Assembly (NCBI RefSeq): GCF_024679245.1
Contig: NC_090185.1
Location: 3,567,464-3,631,463 of the forward strand
DNA: 64,000 bases
Direction of reading: 5' to 3'
Source of the DNA: Pseudorasbora parva
Lineage: Eukaryota > Chordata > Actinopteri > Cypriniformes > Gobionidae
The translations under genes and the position numbers were made by a program. This document shows, piece after piece, positions 41,001 to 50,475 of this stretch (positions are counted from its first letter, which is position 1; each line of letters opens with the position of its first letter). Below the pieces are notes generated by a model. That model had not been told where the DNA came from and ran no database searches. It saw only the letters and a program-made list of their open reading frames with translations.

Positions 41001-41240
41001 TTAAGGGTTAGTTCACCCAAAAATAAAATTTCTGTCATTAATTACTTACCCTCATGCCGTTCGACACCCGTAAAGACAATCTTCAGACACAGATGAAGAT
41101 ATTTATGTTGAAATCCGATGGCTCAGAAACGCCTCCATTGGCCACAATGACATTTCCTCTCTCAAGACCCCTAAAAGGGACTAAATCAGCGGTTCGGCTC
41201 GCCAAAATCCCAGGAGGATATTATTTAAGCCGGCTTAGAT
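41001..41240. mobile_element. Truncated TTAA-type repeat element
   Basis: TTAA at 41,001 is followed by GGGTTAGTTCACCCAAAAAT, the terminus of the TTAA-flanked family found intact at 55,551-56,010. Internal sequence (GAAATCCGATGGCTCAGAAA, CTCTCAAGACCC) matches the copy at 58,955-59,230. The opposite terminus is missing. Confidence 0.7.
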
Positions 41241-41285
41241 GTCAGTAGAAATTTCACATCTGACAAATGTATAACAAACTCAACA

Positions 41286-41291
41286 TTTAAT
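41286..41291 (-). terminator. Candidate poly(A) signal of aqp12
   Basis: ATTAAA on the minus strand, about 190 bases downstream of the aqp12 stop codon. It is the nearest common signal variant seen, and no AATAAA precedes it. Confidence 0.3.
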
Positions 41292-41483
41292 GTAACAGGA
41301 TAGATTAAAGTAGACGACTGATGTAATAAACAAAGTGTTTTGGTAACTTAAAAGGTTTTTTTGCAGCTGCCTGCCCCTTAAACCAATCAAACAGACTTCA
41401 CATTTAACCATATGCTATCTGACAGTAAAATATGATTTACAAAGCGACCATATCATTGCTGGTTTGTAAGTCTGTCAGTCGTC

Positions 41484-41611
41484 TCAGTTCGTCTTGTCTT
41501 CAGAAGTTTTCCCTTTGGGTACACGGAAACGTGCCTTCTTGGAGTAAAGTAGATTCCTGCTGAACAGCAGTGGGATGTTTCCCAAATACAGGAAGAGCGC
41601 AAGAATCATGC
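41484..41611 (-). CDS. aqp12: aqp12 exon 3
   Basis: Encodes the last helix and the basic tail from MILALFLYLGNIPLLF to the stop. Acceptor TTTTTCAG. The preceding intron is only 94 bases (41,612-41,705). Confidence 0.93.
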
Positions 41612-43299
41612 CTGAAAAATACATGGTGTAAGTGTTTGAACAGAATAATTCTACATGTCTAAAAACTTGGTATTAATGAACATTTGGACATTCATAAGGA
41701 CTTACCGATAAGAGGCCCGAGCCAGTAGACGAGAGAATATGCTAGGAAAGTGTGTCCAGGACAGGTGAATGTTAGCGCGTAAGCGAGGGATGGATTCACA
41801 TATCCAGATGTGTAATTGTTTCCTGGTGTGACAGAGAAATTAAAGCGTTTAAAATAATACTTCACCAAATCATTGCCAATCAAGATGTTCCAGAGTAACA
41901 CAGACTGTTGTTTTAAAGGACTAATTTTAAAAGATGCCATTTATTTGGTATGCAATTTTAAAATCTTTAATATACAGTTTGCATTTTAAATCTATGCACC
42001 TTATTCAATATATGCATTTTAAATAGTCAAAGCAAAATTTATTCAGACACCTTAAACATTTCTCACCTTATCAATTTATTTGCTATCGTTTAGAAAACGG
42101 TAATAAAATGTGACAAGAACTCAAGAGTTAAACTGTGTCAGAATATGGTCCCAAATTTATCATTTTTACTGATAATTCACTGAATGAAGAATATTTGGAT
42201 GTAATGTCACAGTTTACTTTATTTTGATATCCTCACATAAATGAATGGTGTCAGTGTGTGAATAATTTTTGTTTTGACTGTAATCTTTATTTAATATATG
42301 CATGTTATATCTAAAATTTTGATTTCATATATGCATTTGAAATCTAAAATCCTTATTAAACATTTGCATTTTAAATATACCATCTGTATTAAATATATGT
42401 ATTTTAAATACATAATATTTATTTAATATATGCATTTTAAGTATACAACAATTAATATGCATTTTAAATACATAATCCTTATTCAATATGCATTTTAATT
42501 GCATTCATTTAATATAAGCATTTGCAATCTACAATTTTAAATTTAATGTGCATTTAAAATCAAAATCTTTAATTGAATAAATGTATTTGAAATATACAAT
42601 ACTTACTCGATATATGTATTTTAAATCTACAATCTATGTTTAATATATGCATATTAAATACATAATTCTTATTTAATACATGCAATTGATACTGCAATTT
42701 TTTTTATTTAATTAATGCATTTTAAATACATAAACCTTTTTTAGAATATACAAGTTTTAATTTAATAAGTGCATGTGAAATCTACCATCCAACATTTTAA
42801 TTGCAGTCATTAATATAGTCATTTGAAGTAAAAAAAATTCAATTAATATGTGCAATTAAAATCTACATTTTTTATTTAACAAATGCATTTGAAATACTAA
42901 ATGTATTTTTTAAATCAACAATCTTTATTTAGTACATGCATTTTAAATATATAATCCTAATTTAATATATTTATTTTAAATCTAAAATCTTTATTCAGTA
43001 TACGCATTTTAAATATATAATCCTTATTTAATATATGTATTTTAAATCTAATCCTTGTGTAAAATATACATCTAAAATGTTAAGTCATTATTTTTATATG
43101 CATTTTAAATCAACAATTTTTAGTTTAATATATACATTTCAGTTTAATGTATACAATATAATATTAATATATACAATCTACAATTTGTATTTAATCAGCG
43201 ATGCAAACGAGGTTAAGGGTAAAAAAGGTGAGAAAATTGTGTGGATTAAGAAAACATTCTCCGAGGTCACAGAACCTAATGTTAATATTAATTAATAAC

Positions 43300-43377
<78 letters not shown>

Positions 43378-43408
43378 GTTATTAATTAATATTAACATTA
43401 GGTTCTGT

Positions 43409-43484
<76 letters not shown>

Positions 43485-45202
43485 TTTTCATGCTCATTTT
43501 TATACACTATTAAGTATCTTTACACTTTTTCTAACAGGTAAGAGGTAAAAACGTTTTTGTTTTTGTCTTATGTAGGGCAAAACAACCCTTTATAAAACAC
43601 ACAAAAAAAGGATTTAATAGATGTGGGAGCTGAATACATAAATAAAACAAAAACAAGAAGACAAAAACTAGATAAAAGGTATGTTAAAAATCATTTTATC
43701 TTCATTATTAACTCTCAAAACTCAAAACTTAAAACAAATGCATTAATACGGGATACTTTGTACACCACCTCGTAAGTTAAACCCTATTTCTTCTGATGTT
43801 TAGCCACCAGAATATCAAGGGCCTGCTTCCTTCGTTTTCTGCACGCCTCAGCCCAGCCTGTTTTTCTTTGGCGCATTTATATACATTAAAAAAAATTCTA
43901 TTACCTTGTAATATCACTTGACAAAACGAGAAAAAAAGATTTGCCACATTGGATCTACGCAAATCTCGTAGGTGACCTATTTTGATCTCAAAAAGGTGAA
44001 TTCTCACCTAAAAGTGAGGAGTTTGCATCTATGATTTAATGCAGGGGTTTTCAAACTGGGGTCCTCCAGAAGGATCTAAGGGGTGCCCAGAACATTTCAG
44101 AGAATAAAAAGACAAAGCAAACATGGTTAAAGTCTACCAAACATTCTAACTGCTTCGGTTTCTCTCCCTTCTTGATGTACACTTTCCAGAATTGTGTGTT
44201 TGCTTTGTTGCTTTCTAGTGAGTTTCTCTCACTATAGTCCCCTTTATTTTGCTCACTCACTGGGGTTGTATTGTAAGGCAGTGTTCTCAATGCAGCTTAC
44301 ATACATTTATTGTGAGTTGCTTAAATATTTTTTTTAATTGAAAAATAAATTGTATCTTCGGGTTTATATCCGACCTTAAGTATAGCCAATTTAAGTTTGG
44401 AAAAAATATGTTGTATTTATAATGTCTATTTACTATAACAGTTTAAAAGTGTTTCACACAAACAAATATACAGATGGATTTTAGGAATGGGGGTCCCTCA
44501 TAAAAGGGTCATCATATTTGGGCATCATGAAGTTTAAAAACCCCTGATTTCAATTTCACAATCTTTAAATGTATTGTAATTTCTTTATGACAACTCAAAC
44601 TCACCTGCGTAGGCAATGTATGTCAGCAGAAGAGCAAATATGGGAATCCTCAGCAGCTGCGAGCGGCTTTTCAGGAGGAGGTAAACCAGGTGAAAGGTCA
44701 CGGCGCCGAGGGCTTCGGCCAACATTCCCTTTAGCGGCTGGACCCGCAACGACGTGCTACATTCGGCCATCATCAAATTCTTGATCATGTGCATGTCGGT
44801 GAGCTCCATTTCCCAGTACTTTCCGGCAACTATGAGCGCTACGTAGGCACCGAGTAACTGCGCCGAAATGCTGAGGACGCCTGCCACCGCGCCGACGTCT
44901 TTCTGGAGGACTCCCATTAAGGTCACCGACGGATTGCCACTTACGCCTTGCATGATGATGGCATGAATGGTGATGGATAGGAAAAGCATAGTGATGGCCA
45001 CGTCAGGCCCAAGCGCACCGGCCCACTGACCGACCTCCGCAATCGTGTCAACTTCGAGTCGACATGCGGCGAGCGCGAAGGCGGCGATAAACTCGGTTAG
45101 GAAAGTCCATCGCGGCCTCCAGCGGGCGAACAACGCCCTTCCTATCGCACTCACACCTACTATAGTTAAGAAGTAGCCCAGCGAAGCATTGAGCCCTGAC
45201 AT
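41484..45202 (-). CDS. aqp12: Aquaporin-12 (three exons, complete)
   Basis: Unorthodox aquaporin of the AQP11/AQP12 subfamily, a six-helix membrane channel that in mammals is intracellular in pancreatic acinar cells. Exons on the minus strand are 45,202-44,605, 41,822-41,706 and 41,611-41,484. All junctions are GT-AG, and the spliced frame gives 280 residues plus TGA. The start is the ATG at 45,202 because MSGLNASLGYF aligns with the known AQP12 N-terminus. Family marks: WAGALGPD (60-67), first pore motif NPS (90-92), second NPS (209-211), the AQP11/12-type cysteine nine residues beyond it (C220), and YWLGPLIG (232-239). The C-terminal tail is basic (YSKKARFRVPKGK). Both pore motifs depart from NPA. 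Pak2 lies about 8 kb upstream on the same strand. Identity is confident; subcellular site in this species is inferred. Confidence 0.95.
41706..41822 (-). CDS. aqp12: aqp12 exon 2
   Basis: Encodes residues 200-239 (NNYTSGYVNPSLAYALTFTC and onward). Acceptor CACACCAG, donor GTAAG, phase 1 at both ends. It carries the second pore motif and the conserved cysteine. Confidence 0.95.
41950..43190. repeat. AT-rich degenerate tandem repeat in aqp12 intron 1
   Basis: Many imperfect copies of a unit of about 30-35 bp centred on ATATATGCATTTTAAAT, often followed by CTACAATC or ACATAATCC. Copies are heavily diverged, so the array is old. Confidence 0.75.
43266..43411. repeat. Perfect inverted repeat with (TA)n centre
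   Basis: The left arm starts GTCACAGAACCTAATG at 43,266 and runs into TTATATATA. The right arm is its exact reverse complement, ending CATTAGGTTCTGTGAC at 43,411. The non-TA arms are about 41 bases each and the centre is an uninterrupted TA repeat, so the whole segment can form a hairpin or cruciform. A hairpin this perfect can also arise as an assembly artefact. Confidence 0.9.
43412..43484. repeat. (TA)n then (AC)n microsatellite
   Basis: A second TA run (about 55 bases) continues directly from the inverted repeat and changes into an AC run of about nine units. Confidence 0.97.
44042..44546. mobile_element. hAT-like MITE in aqp12 intron 1
   Basis: Inverted ends CAGGGGTTTTCAAACT and (reverse complement of the right end) CAGGGGTTTTTAAACT match in 15 of 16 bases. 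This is the Charlie-like hAT end type. The flanking 8-mers (ATTTAATG, ATTTCAAT) do not form a convincing duplication. No transposase. Confidence 0.7.
44605..45202 (-). CDS. aqp12: aqp12 exon 1
   Basis: Encodes residues 1-199 and the first base of G200: helices 1-5 and the first pore half-helix with NPS. It ends GCAG with donor GTGAG. A pyrimidine-rich stretch ending CAG about 35 bases upstream of the ATG (45,237) could be the acceptor of an upstream untranslated exon. Confidence 0.95.
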
Positions 45203-45405
45203 GATGTCCAAATGGAGGAGCGTTCAGCTAGCTGTGCTGAACAGAAAGAAAGACACGAGCTCAGCAACGCTGTATTTGCTTACAGCATGTGATAACGTGG
45301 CACGCGGAGGTGCCGTGTTCTTATCAAAGAGGGATTTTGACACAAACCTTAGGTTGAAAAACACACTGACCTATTCAAGGCCACCTTTGATCGTGGCTCG
45401 CTTTG

Positions 45406-45419
45406 GCTCCCTCTAGTGG
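45406..45419 (-). promoter_or_regulatory. CTCF-like motif (one mismatch)
   Basis: The minus strand reads CCACTAGAGGGAGC, 13 of 14 positions of the CTCF core written CCASYAGRKGGCRS. It lies about 200 bases upstream of the aqp12 start codon. Confidence 0.35.
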
Positions 45420-45471
45420 ATCTCACTGATTAAACTGGTCTATTGTTCAAAAAACACTCTTCTTACTTAGT

Positions 45472-45836
45472 ATTTTCGTCTTGTTTCTAGTCTAAATATC
45501 TAACAATTCTTAAATCAAGATGCATTTACTAGATCAGTAAAACGACATAAGATATTTTTCAAAAGGAAATGAAAAGGAAGTGAGTTTTTGCTTAAAACAG
45601 GCTAAATGATCTGACAATGGGGTGAGAAAAATAATCTTATTTCTGATTGAAATCTTGTTTCTTGCCTCCGTCCCAAACAGAAATAAGATTGTTTTTCTAA
45701 CTCCATTGGCAGATCATTTTGCTTGCTTTAAGCAAAAACTCACTTCATTTTTGATATTTCCCCCCCAGAAAAAAGTATCTTATGTCATTTTACTTATCTA
45801 GTAAATGCATATTTGGACTGGAAACAAGAAAAAAAT
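45472..45836. mobile_element. Palindromic MITE, copy 1
   Basis: The left end CTTGTTTCTAGTCTAAATAT is mirrored by ATATTTGGACTGGAAACAAG at the right end. Inner segments also pair: AGTGAGTTTTTGCTT with AAGCAAAAACTCACTT, and ATAATCTTATTTCTG with CAGAAATAAGATT. It is a fold-back element without ORF and closely related to the copy at 46,240. Confidence 0.75.
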
Positions 45837-45996
45837 ACTAAAGATGTGTTTAGGGATTGTAGTAGATGTACACACTTAGATAATCAAGTACAAATGTAAC
45901 TGAAATGCACACTCAACCTTAGCTGATTTAGTTAGGAAAAACAGGAAAAACGGTACGTTGTGTAACAAGAGGAGCTATTGCACTCTGGGACATCAG

Positions 45997-46069
45997 GCCT
46001 CGTTGGCGCAGTAGGCAGCGCGTCAGTCTCATAATCTGAAGGTCGTGAGTTCGAGCCTCACACGGGGCA
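45997..46069 (+). tRNA. tRNA-Met (CAT), elongator
   Basis: A 73-base cloverleaf. Acceptor stem GCCTCGT pairs with ACGGGGC, with discriminator A at 46,069. Anticodon CAT is at 46,030-46,032 in loop CTCATAA. The T arm has GTTCGAGCC and the D arm TGGCGCAGTAGGCAGC, giving B and A boxes. A TTTT run follows at 46,074 as RNA polymerase III terminator. CCA is not encoded. The sequence agrees with eukaryotic elongator tRNA-Met. It lies between two copies of the same MITE. Confidence 0.97.
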
Positions 46070-46204
46070 AAAATTTTCCTTTTGCAGAAGGAATGACATT
46101 CAATTGATGTTTTGATGTTCCAAGTGTGTGGAAATTACAAGTGAAATTAAGACATTTCTACTGAAGGCTTTGGCTTTTTTTAATCTCAAGTTTACTGATT
46201 AACG

Positions 46205-46218
46205 CCGCCCCCTAGTGG
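46205..46218 (-). promoter_or_regulatory. CTCF-like motif (full match to 14-base core)
   Basis: The minus strand reads CCACTAGGGGGCGG, matching CCASYAGRKGGCRS at every position. It lies between tRNA-Met and tRNA-Ile. Binding is inferred only. Confidence 0.45.
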
Positions 46219-46239
46219 GTCTCTTACCTAATTAGTAAT

Positions 46240-46485
46240 TTTGTCTTGTTTCCAGTCTAAATATCTAACAATTCTTAAATCAAGATGCATTTACTAGATC
46301 AGTAAAACGACATGAGATATTTTTTCTTATTTTGTTTAACAGTTTTTGCTTAAAATGATCTGCCAATGGGGTGATAAAAATAATCTTGTTTCTGATTGAA
46401 ATCTTGTTTCCGTCACAAACAGAATTAACATTATTTTTCTCACCCCATTGACAGATAATTTTGCTTGTTTTCTGGGGAAAAATTA
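46240..46485. mobile_element. Palindromic MITE, copy 2 (truncated right end)
   Basis: Shares CTTGTTTCCAGTCTAAATAT, AATCAAGATGCATTTACTAG and CAATGGGGTGA with the copy at 45,472, in the same orientation. The right end stops near TTTTCTGGGGAAAAA without the terminal mirror. Confidence 0.75.
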
Positions 46486-46548
46486 AGAGGAGCATTTTTT
46501 GGAGTGCATACTTAATGTCGCATCCTGTAGAGGCAGAGACAAAAGAGC

Positions 46549-46622
46549 TGGCCAGTACGGGGATCGAACCCGCGACCTTGGCGTTATTAGCACCACGCTC
46601 TAACCAACTGAGCTAACCGGCC
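46549..46622 (-). tRNA. tRNA-Ile (AAT)
   Basis: A 74-base cloverleaf. It begins GGCCGGTTAGCTCAGTTGG and ends with the T arm GGTTCGATCC and discriminator A. Anticodon AAT (46,588-46,586) sits in loop CTAATAA. The A and B boxes are intact, and an A run on the plus strand at 46,541-46,544 provides the terminator. It matches the common vertebrate tRNA-Ile(AAT). Confidence 0.97.
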
Positions 46623-47205
46623 TGGGAGAACAAGCTCAGAATTCAGTCCTGAAAAATAACAGTAGTGTGGTTGTGTAAAATGTCCTAATTTTTTTTCCCC
46701 ATTTAGTCTTTAAAGTCAGTCGGACAACAAAGAAATGCAAAATAATAAAAAAACAATTAAAGTATAACAGAAGGAAAACCTTTTTGTAATTTAATATTAA
46801 ACATTTTAAAATAAAATAAAAATTTTAGGGGCACATTCAAAAATTTAGGAGCACTTTCTAATCCATCAAACACATTTCAATTATAACTTTTCCATTACAG
46901 GACGATATTTGTCCTTTAAATAAATGTCCAGGGGCATTTTTACCATCATAAAAGCAGTTTTCTAATCTTATTAAAATGTTTGCATCACCTGTCAATTTCT
47001 TAAATGAAAATAGAAAAGTTGTTTTTAAAATGTAAGTTTTTGTAACTAGAAATATGTAGCCTAAAATTTAAACTTTAAAAGTTTTATATTTTTTATAAAA
47101 AAATATTTTTAAGTAAAAATATGAACTACCGCCAGTAGGTGGCGGGAATTCATTCAGTCAATAGTTCAAAACACTTTAATTGAATGGCTTGGAGATGCGC
47201 ATCAG
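46623..47205. other. Gene-free AT-rich stretch
   Basis: No coding or RNA signal. A-rich runs dominate. It contains the CTCF-like motif at 47,132. Confidence 0.6.
47132..47145 (+). promoter_or_regulatory. CTCF-like motif (full match to 14-base core)
   Basis: CCAGTAGGTGGCGG matches CCASYAGRKGGCRS at every position. It is embedded in the near-palindrome ACCGCCAGTAGGTGGCGG, which could instead belong to a dispersed repeat. Confidence 0.45.
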
Positions 47206-48517
47206 GAGCCGGTTGCATAAACCACTTAGTAGTCTTAAAAGTAAGTCATCAAATTTTGTTCTTTAAGACTGGTCCTAACTTTTTAAAATTAGTTACTTAA
47301 AATGGTAGATTGGTTTAATTCAAATTAGAAAATTAAGACTGATTACATTTTGACTAATTGCTAATTGGACAAATATGTGCTTAAGGGTGCTTTCACACCT
47401 ACCTTGTTTGGTACGGATTTTCGGACTTTTCAGTTTGGTACGAACCAAAATTACAGGTGTGAAACCTCCCTCGGACCATGGTCCGGACAAAACAGACGAA
47501 ATTTGGCCCGACGAAAAGAGGTAGTCTCGGTCCGGACCAAACACAACAAAGGTTCGGTTCGTTTCTTGTGTGAAAGCATTTTCTGTATAGTTCGGACTTT
47601 GGGACCATTTACAGGAAGTTCTGGTGTAGGATTAGTGAAAAAACACAGATTAAACGCATAGCACATGCAGTGATGGAGCGCGCAGCATTTTATCCAGAAC
47701 CGCTTGTGTAGCCATGTCAGCTCGCGTGAACAGCGTGCTCTGCTTGACTATATGACTTTCGGTTAATTTATGAGACCGCTCCAGTTCATGTGCAACGCAA
47801 ATGATCGCTCCGTCACGGGATGTCTGCTATATTATTTATTTAAGCTAATTTATTAAATACAGGCAAACGATGAAACATTTATTAAAATTAAGATACAAAA
47901 TACAAACCTTTCTACAAAACAGATCTTAATGAAGTGGTCAAAATCATTTCTGACTCGATGTCTTTGGCATATATTGCACATCTGTGCACGTTTCATAATC
48001 AATATAGACTAGATGAAATTTAAAAATAACATTATAATATTTAAACATAACTATAAAATAAAATGCATTGTTTGGCTAAAAAGCCTATCTTCTAGGAGCT
48101 CCTCCTTTCCTGTCGGCGCCGATAGAATGTTTGCATAACGGGGACGTTCATTTGGTGGATTTGCCTCGAGTATAGTTGGTGCTGCAGATAGTAATCCCAT
48201 AATATTAAGAGTATTGGCAACGATGTGTCTGTTCATTCATTCTTGTCAAAGTTAGCCGCTGAATTGACAACACACTGACGTCAGACCCACGTCCGCTAAC
48301 AAACCAATCAATGTTAAGATGCAGCCCACACATAGATGAAGACGACAGGACGCCAGTGCGAGTGTAAAGTTCTTTGGTGCGCTGACATAACTGCAATGTG
48401 AAAGCAAACCAAAAAGAACCAAATGTCCAAACACAAACTTTGGTTCGGACCTTGGTGCGGACTTTCAGGTGTAAGACACAATCTTAACATAGTGGCTAAG
48501 TTTATGCAACTAGCCCC
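47206..48517. mobile_element. Element E, copy 1, split by a nested insertion
   Basis: The left part (47,206-47,385) and right part (48,472-48,517) together match the uninterrupted copy at 56,836-57,057. Ends are GCCGGTTGCATAAACCACTTAG and, on the opposite strand, GGGGCTAGTTGCATAAAC. It is a short inverted-end repeat without ORF. Confidence 0.8.
47386..48471. mobile_element. Insertion of 1.1 kb nested in element E
   Basis: It starts GGTGCTTTCACACCTACC and ends GGACTTTCAGGTG. Comparison with the uninterrupted copy (GCTTAAGACACAG at about 57,009) shows that E was broken after TTAAG and resumes with TAAGACAC, giving a TAAG duplication. The segment 47,386-47,585 is itself a fold-back, with GCTTTCACAC at one end and GTGTGAAAGC at the other. 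Short overlapping ORFs show no protein-like content. Confidence 0.7.
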
Positions 48518-49851
48518 AGTTCTGGTGTGGCTTTGACTTTTTACGCAATAGACAGTGTTGTGGCTAAAATGTTGTTACTTTATAACTTGTCTATTGGACT
48601 TTTGTACAAGATCAGTATCACATATGCAATCATGCCAATACTTATATCAATAGCAAACCTTAACTTTTGACGCTTCATAAACAGAACCGCATGCGTCTCG
48701 CGGAAGAACATTGCAGCCGGATCTACTACTCTCTGTTTGTGTCGAGTCGCGCAGATATGGTGCTGATCCGCAGCGGGAATATAAACAGTTATTTGATGTA
48801 CCATAGTGATTTAGGATAAGACAAAAACATGGTTTCGACAAAATAACCGCTCATTATATACATTTATAATTTTTTTAAACAGCATGTGTGATAAAGATTA
48901 AACTCAAGGGCTTTTTAAATGTATAATAAATAAATTATTTTTGATGGCATTTTTGCCCCAAGCATCCGTTAATTTCTGATCTTGTTTATGATAATCTAAA
49001 TGTGGTATTTCCAGTTAGTTTTGATTTGGCTGCAGATCATCAGCGTGAGGCGTCTGTAAGTGCGCATGACTGCGTCACAGCCGTTTCACCTTGTAAATAA
49101 TCGTTGTCTGAAGTGTAGTCCGTCCGTCGCACACGTTTTTGCACTTGCTCTGCTGACTGAAGGCATGGAAAGCAGTTGACTGCAGTCGGAAACATAGCCT
49201 AACAGTTTCTCAGTGTTGATGCACTTTGGGGAGTTGTAGTTTTTATTCCGAATGTATTCCTAAACCTTGTGCAAAGCCTTTCCAGAAGAAATGAAGCGGT
49301 TATAGCTGCAAAGGGTGGGCCAACTCCATAATTAACCCTACGGATTAAGAATGGGATGTCATTAATATCCCAAAGGGACCGGAAGTTGCAACCGATTTTA
49401 TTTTAGTGCTGTGACATATTCCCAAGTGAAACTGTATCTTGAATAATAGAGGGCACGGCTTTACTTCATCGCTCATCCTCTCCATCTCTCGCTCGTAGCA
49501 GACTAACGGTTGGACGAGAGTGGTTAAAAATATTCAAACCCAAGGAACGACATTTAAACGAAGTTACTTTTCAGATTTTGATCAAAGATTCCCATGACAA
49601 ACCATTTTTTTCTGTGTATTACACATCCATTCATGAGAATCGATCGGGTCACTCGCACCGGTGCGCCTAAATATTTTCTCAGTCGCACGTAATTTTCAGG
49701 AGTAAATTCGCCCAAAATGGCCGCTATGTAGAGCCTTATTTAATAAAAAAAATTCAAACAAATGGTAGTTTTTCAGTGATCATAGGTTTATATATAGAAA
49801 AGGGATATAATAAGAGTTATCCAGTGAACACACAAGGAGAAAAAGTGTTTT
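48518..49851. other. Gene-free stretch
   Basis: No exon, tRNA or intact transposon recognised. It is moderately GC-rich and unique-looking between 49,000 and 49,740. Confidence 0.5.
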
Positions 49852-49923
49852 CTCCCCGTCGGGGAATCGAACCCCGGTCTCCCGCGTGACAGGCGGGGAT
49901 ACTTACCACTATACTAACGAGGA
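49852..49923 (-). tRNA. tRNA-Asp (GTC)
   Basis: A 72-base cloverleaf. It begins TCCTCGTTAGTATAGTGGTA; the acceptor stem TCCTCGT pairs with ACGGGGA and the discriminator is G. Anticodon GTC lies in the segment CCTGTCACGC, and the T arm has GGTTCGATTCC. A run of five A on the plus strand (49,840-49,844) gives the terminator. Confidence 0.97.
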
Positions 49924-50404
49924 GTGGTTGTCAGAGGAGCACAAAGCCCATTTGTTGCAACAACCCCTATTACTGCCTTCAATGTCTAACTATGACCTGT
50001 TTAAGATTTTGTAATGTTTTGATATTAAAAAAAGGGGGGCAAAACCTTAATTTTTTTGATAAGGTTTTGCTGTGTTGTAGGTACACCATAATCTGTTTTA
50101 ACTCAAATCTTACCGTAACGTTGTATTGCAGCACTTCTTATATTAAGCTCTCCTGATCTGAAGCTCTTGCGTTTCAGCCCTCGTTATTTCTATGCAGGGT
50201 CTGAAATAGAAATTATCACACTATATATCACGATTTGTTGTTGGACATCAAATGTGTGCAAGAAATTGCTGGAAATACAGTAAATGCAATATTTGTGCAA
50301 TACAGTGATATGTTATGTGAATTAATAAACAATTAAAAAACACTAACACAATTTTTTTTTAAGCATTGTTTTTAAATGTGTAAAAGATCTCTAAAAGAAG
50401 CTGC
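49924..50404. other. Gene-free spacer between tRNA genes
   Basis: AT-rich, without recognisable features. Confidence 0.6.
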
Positions 50405-50475
50405 TGCATTGGCCGGGAATCGAACCCGGGCCTCCCGCGTGGCAGGCGAGAATTCTACCACTGAACCACCAATGC
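50405..50475 (-). tRNA. tRNA-Gly (GCC)
   Basis: A 71-base cloverleaf. It begins GCATTGGTGGTTCAGTGGTA; the acceptor GCATTGG pairs with CCAATGC and the discriminator is A. Anticodon GCC lies in CCTGCCACGC, and the T arm has GGTTCGATTCCC. The terminator is the A run at 50,393-50,396 on the plus strand. It matches vertebrate tRNA-Gly(GCC). Confidence 0.97.

Noticed and set aside
41823..41940. Open frame extending aqp12 exon 2 upstream
   Set aside because: It continues into the intron across a good acceptor (CACACCAG); exon 1 joins in phase at that acceptor.
44042..44546. 8-bp target duplication around the Charlie-like MITE
   Set aside because: ATTTAATG and ATTTCAAT differ at several positions, so no duplication is claimed even though the inverted ends are good.
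45203..45211. Upstream in-frame start extending aqp12 by three codons
   Set aside because: The codon is TTG; the ATG at 45,202 gives the N-terminus expected for AQP12.
47320..47666. Overlapping ORFs on both strands
   Set aside because: They fall in the fold-back part of the nested insertion; mirrored sequence gives ORFs on both strands.
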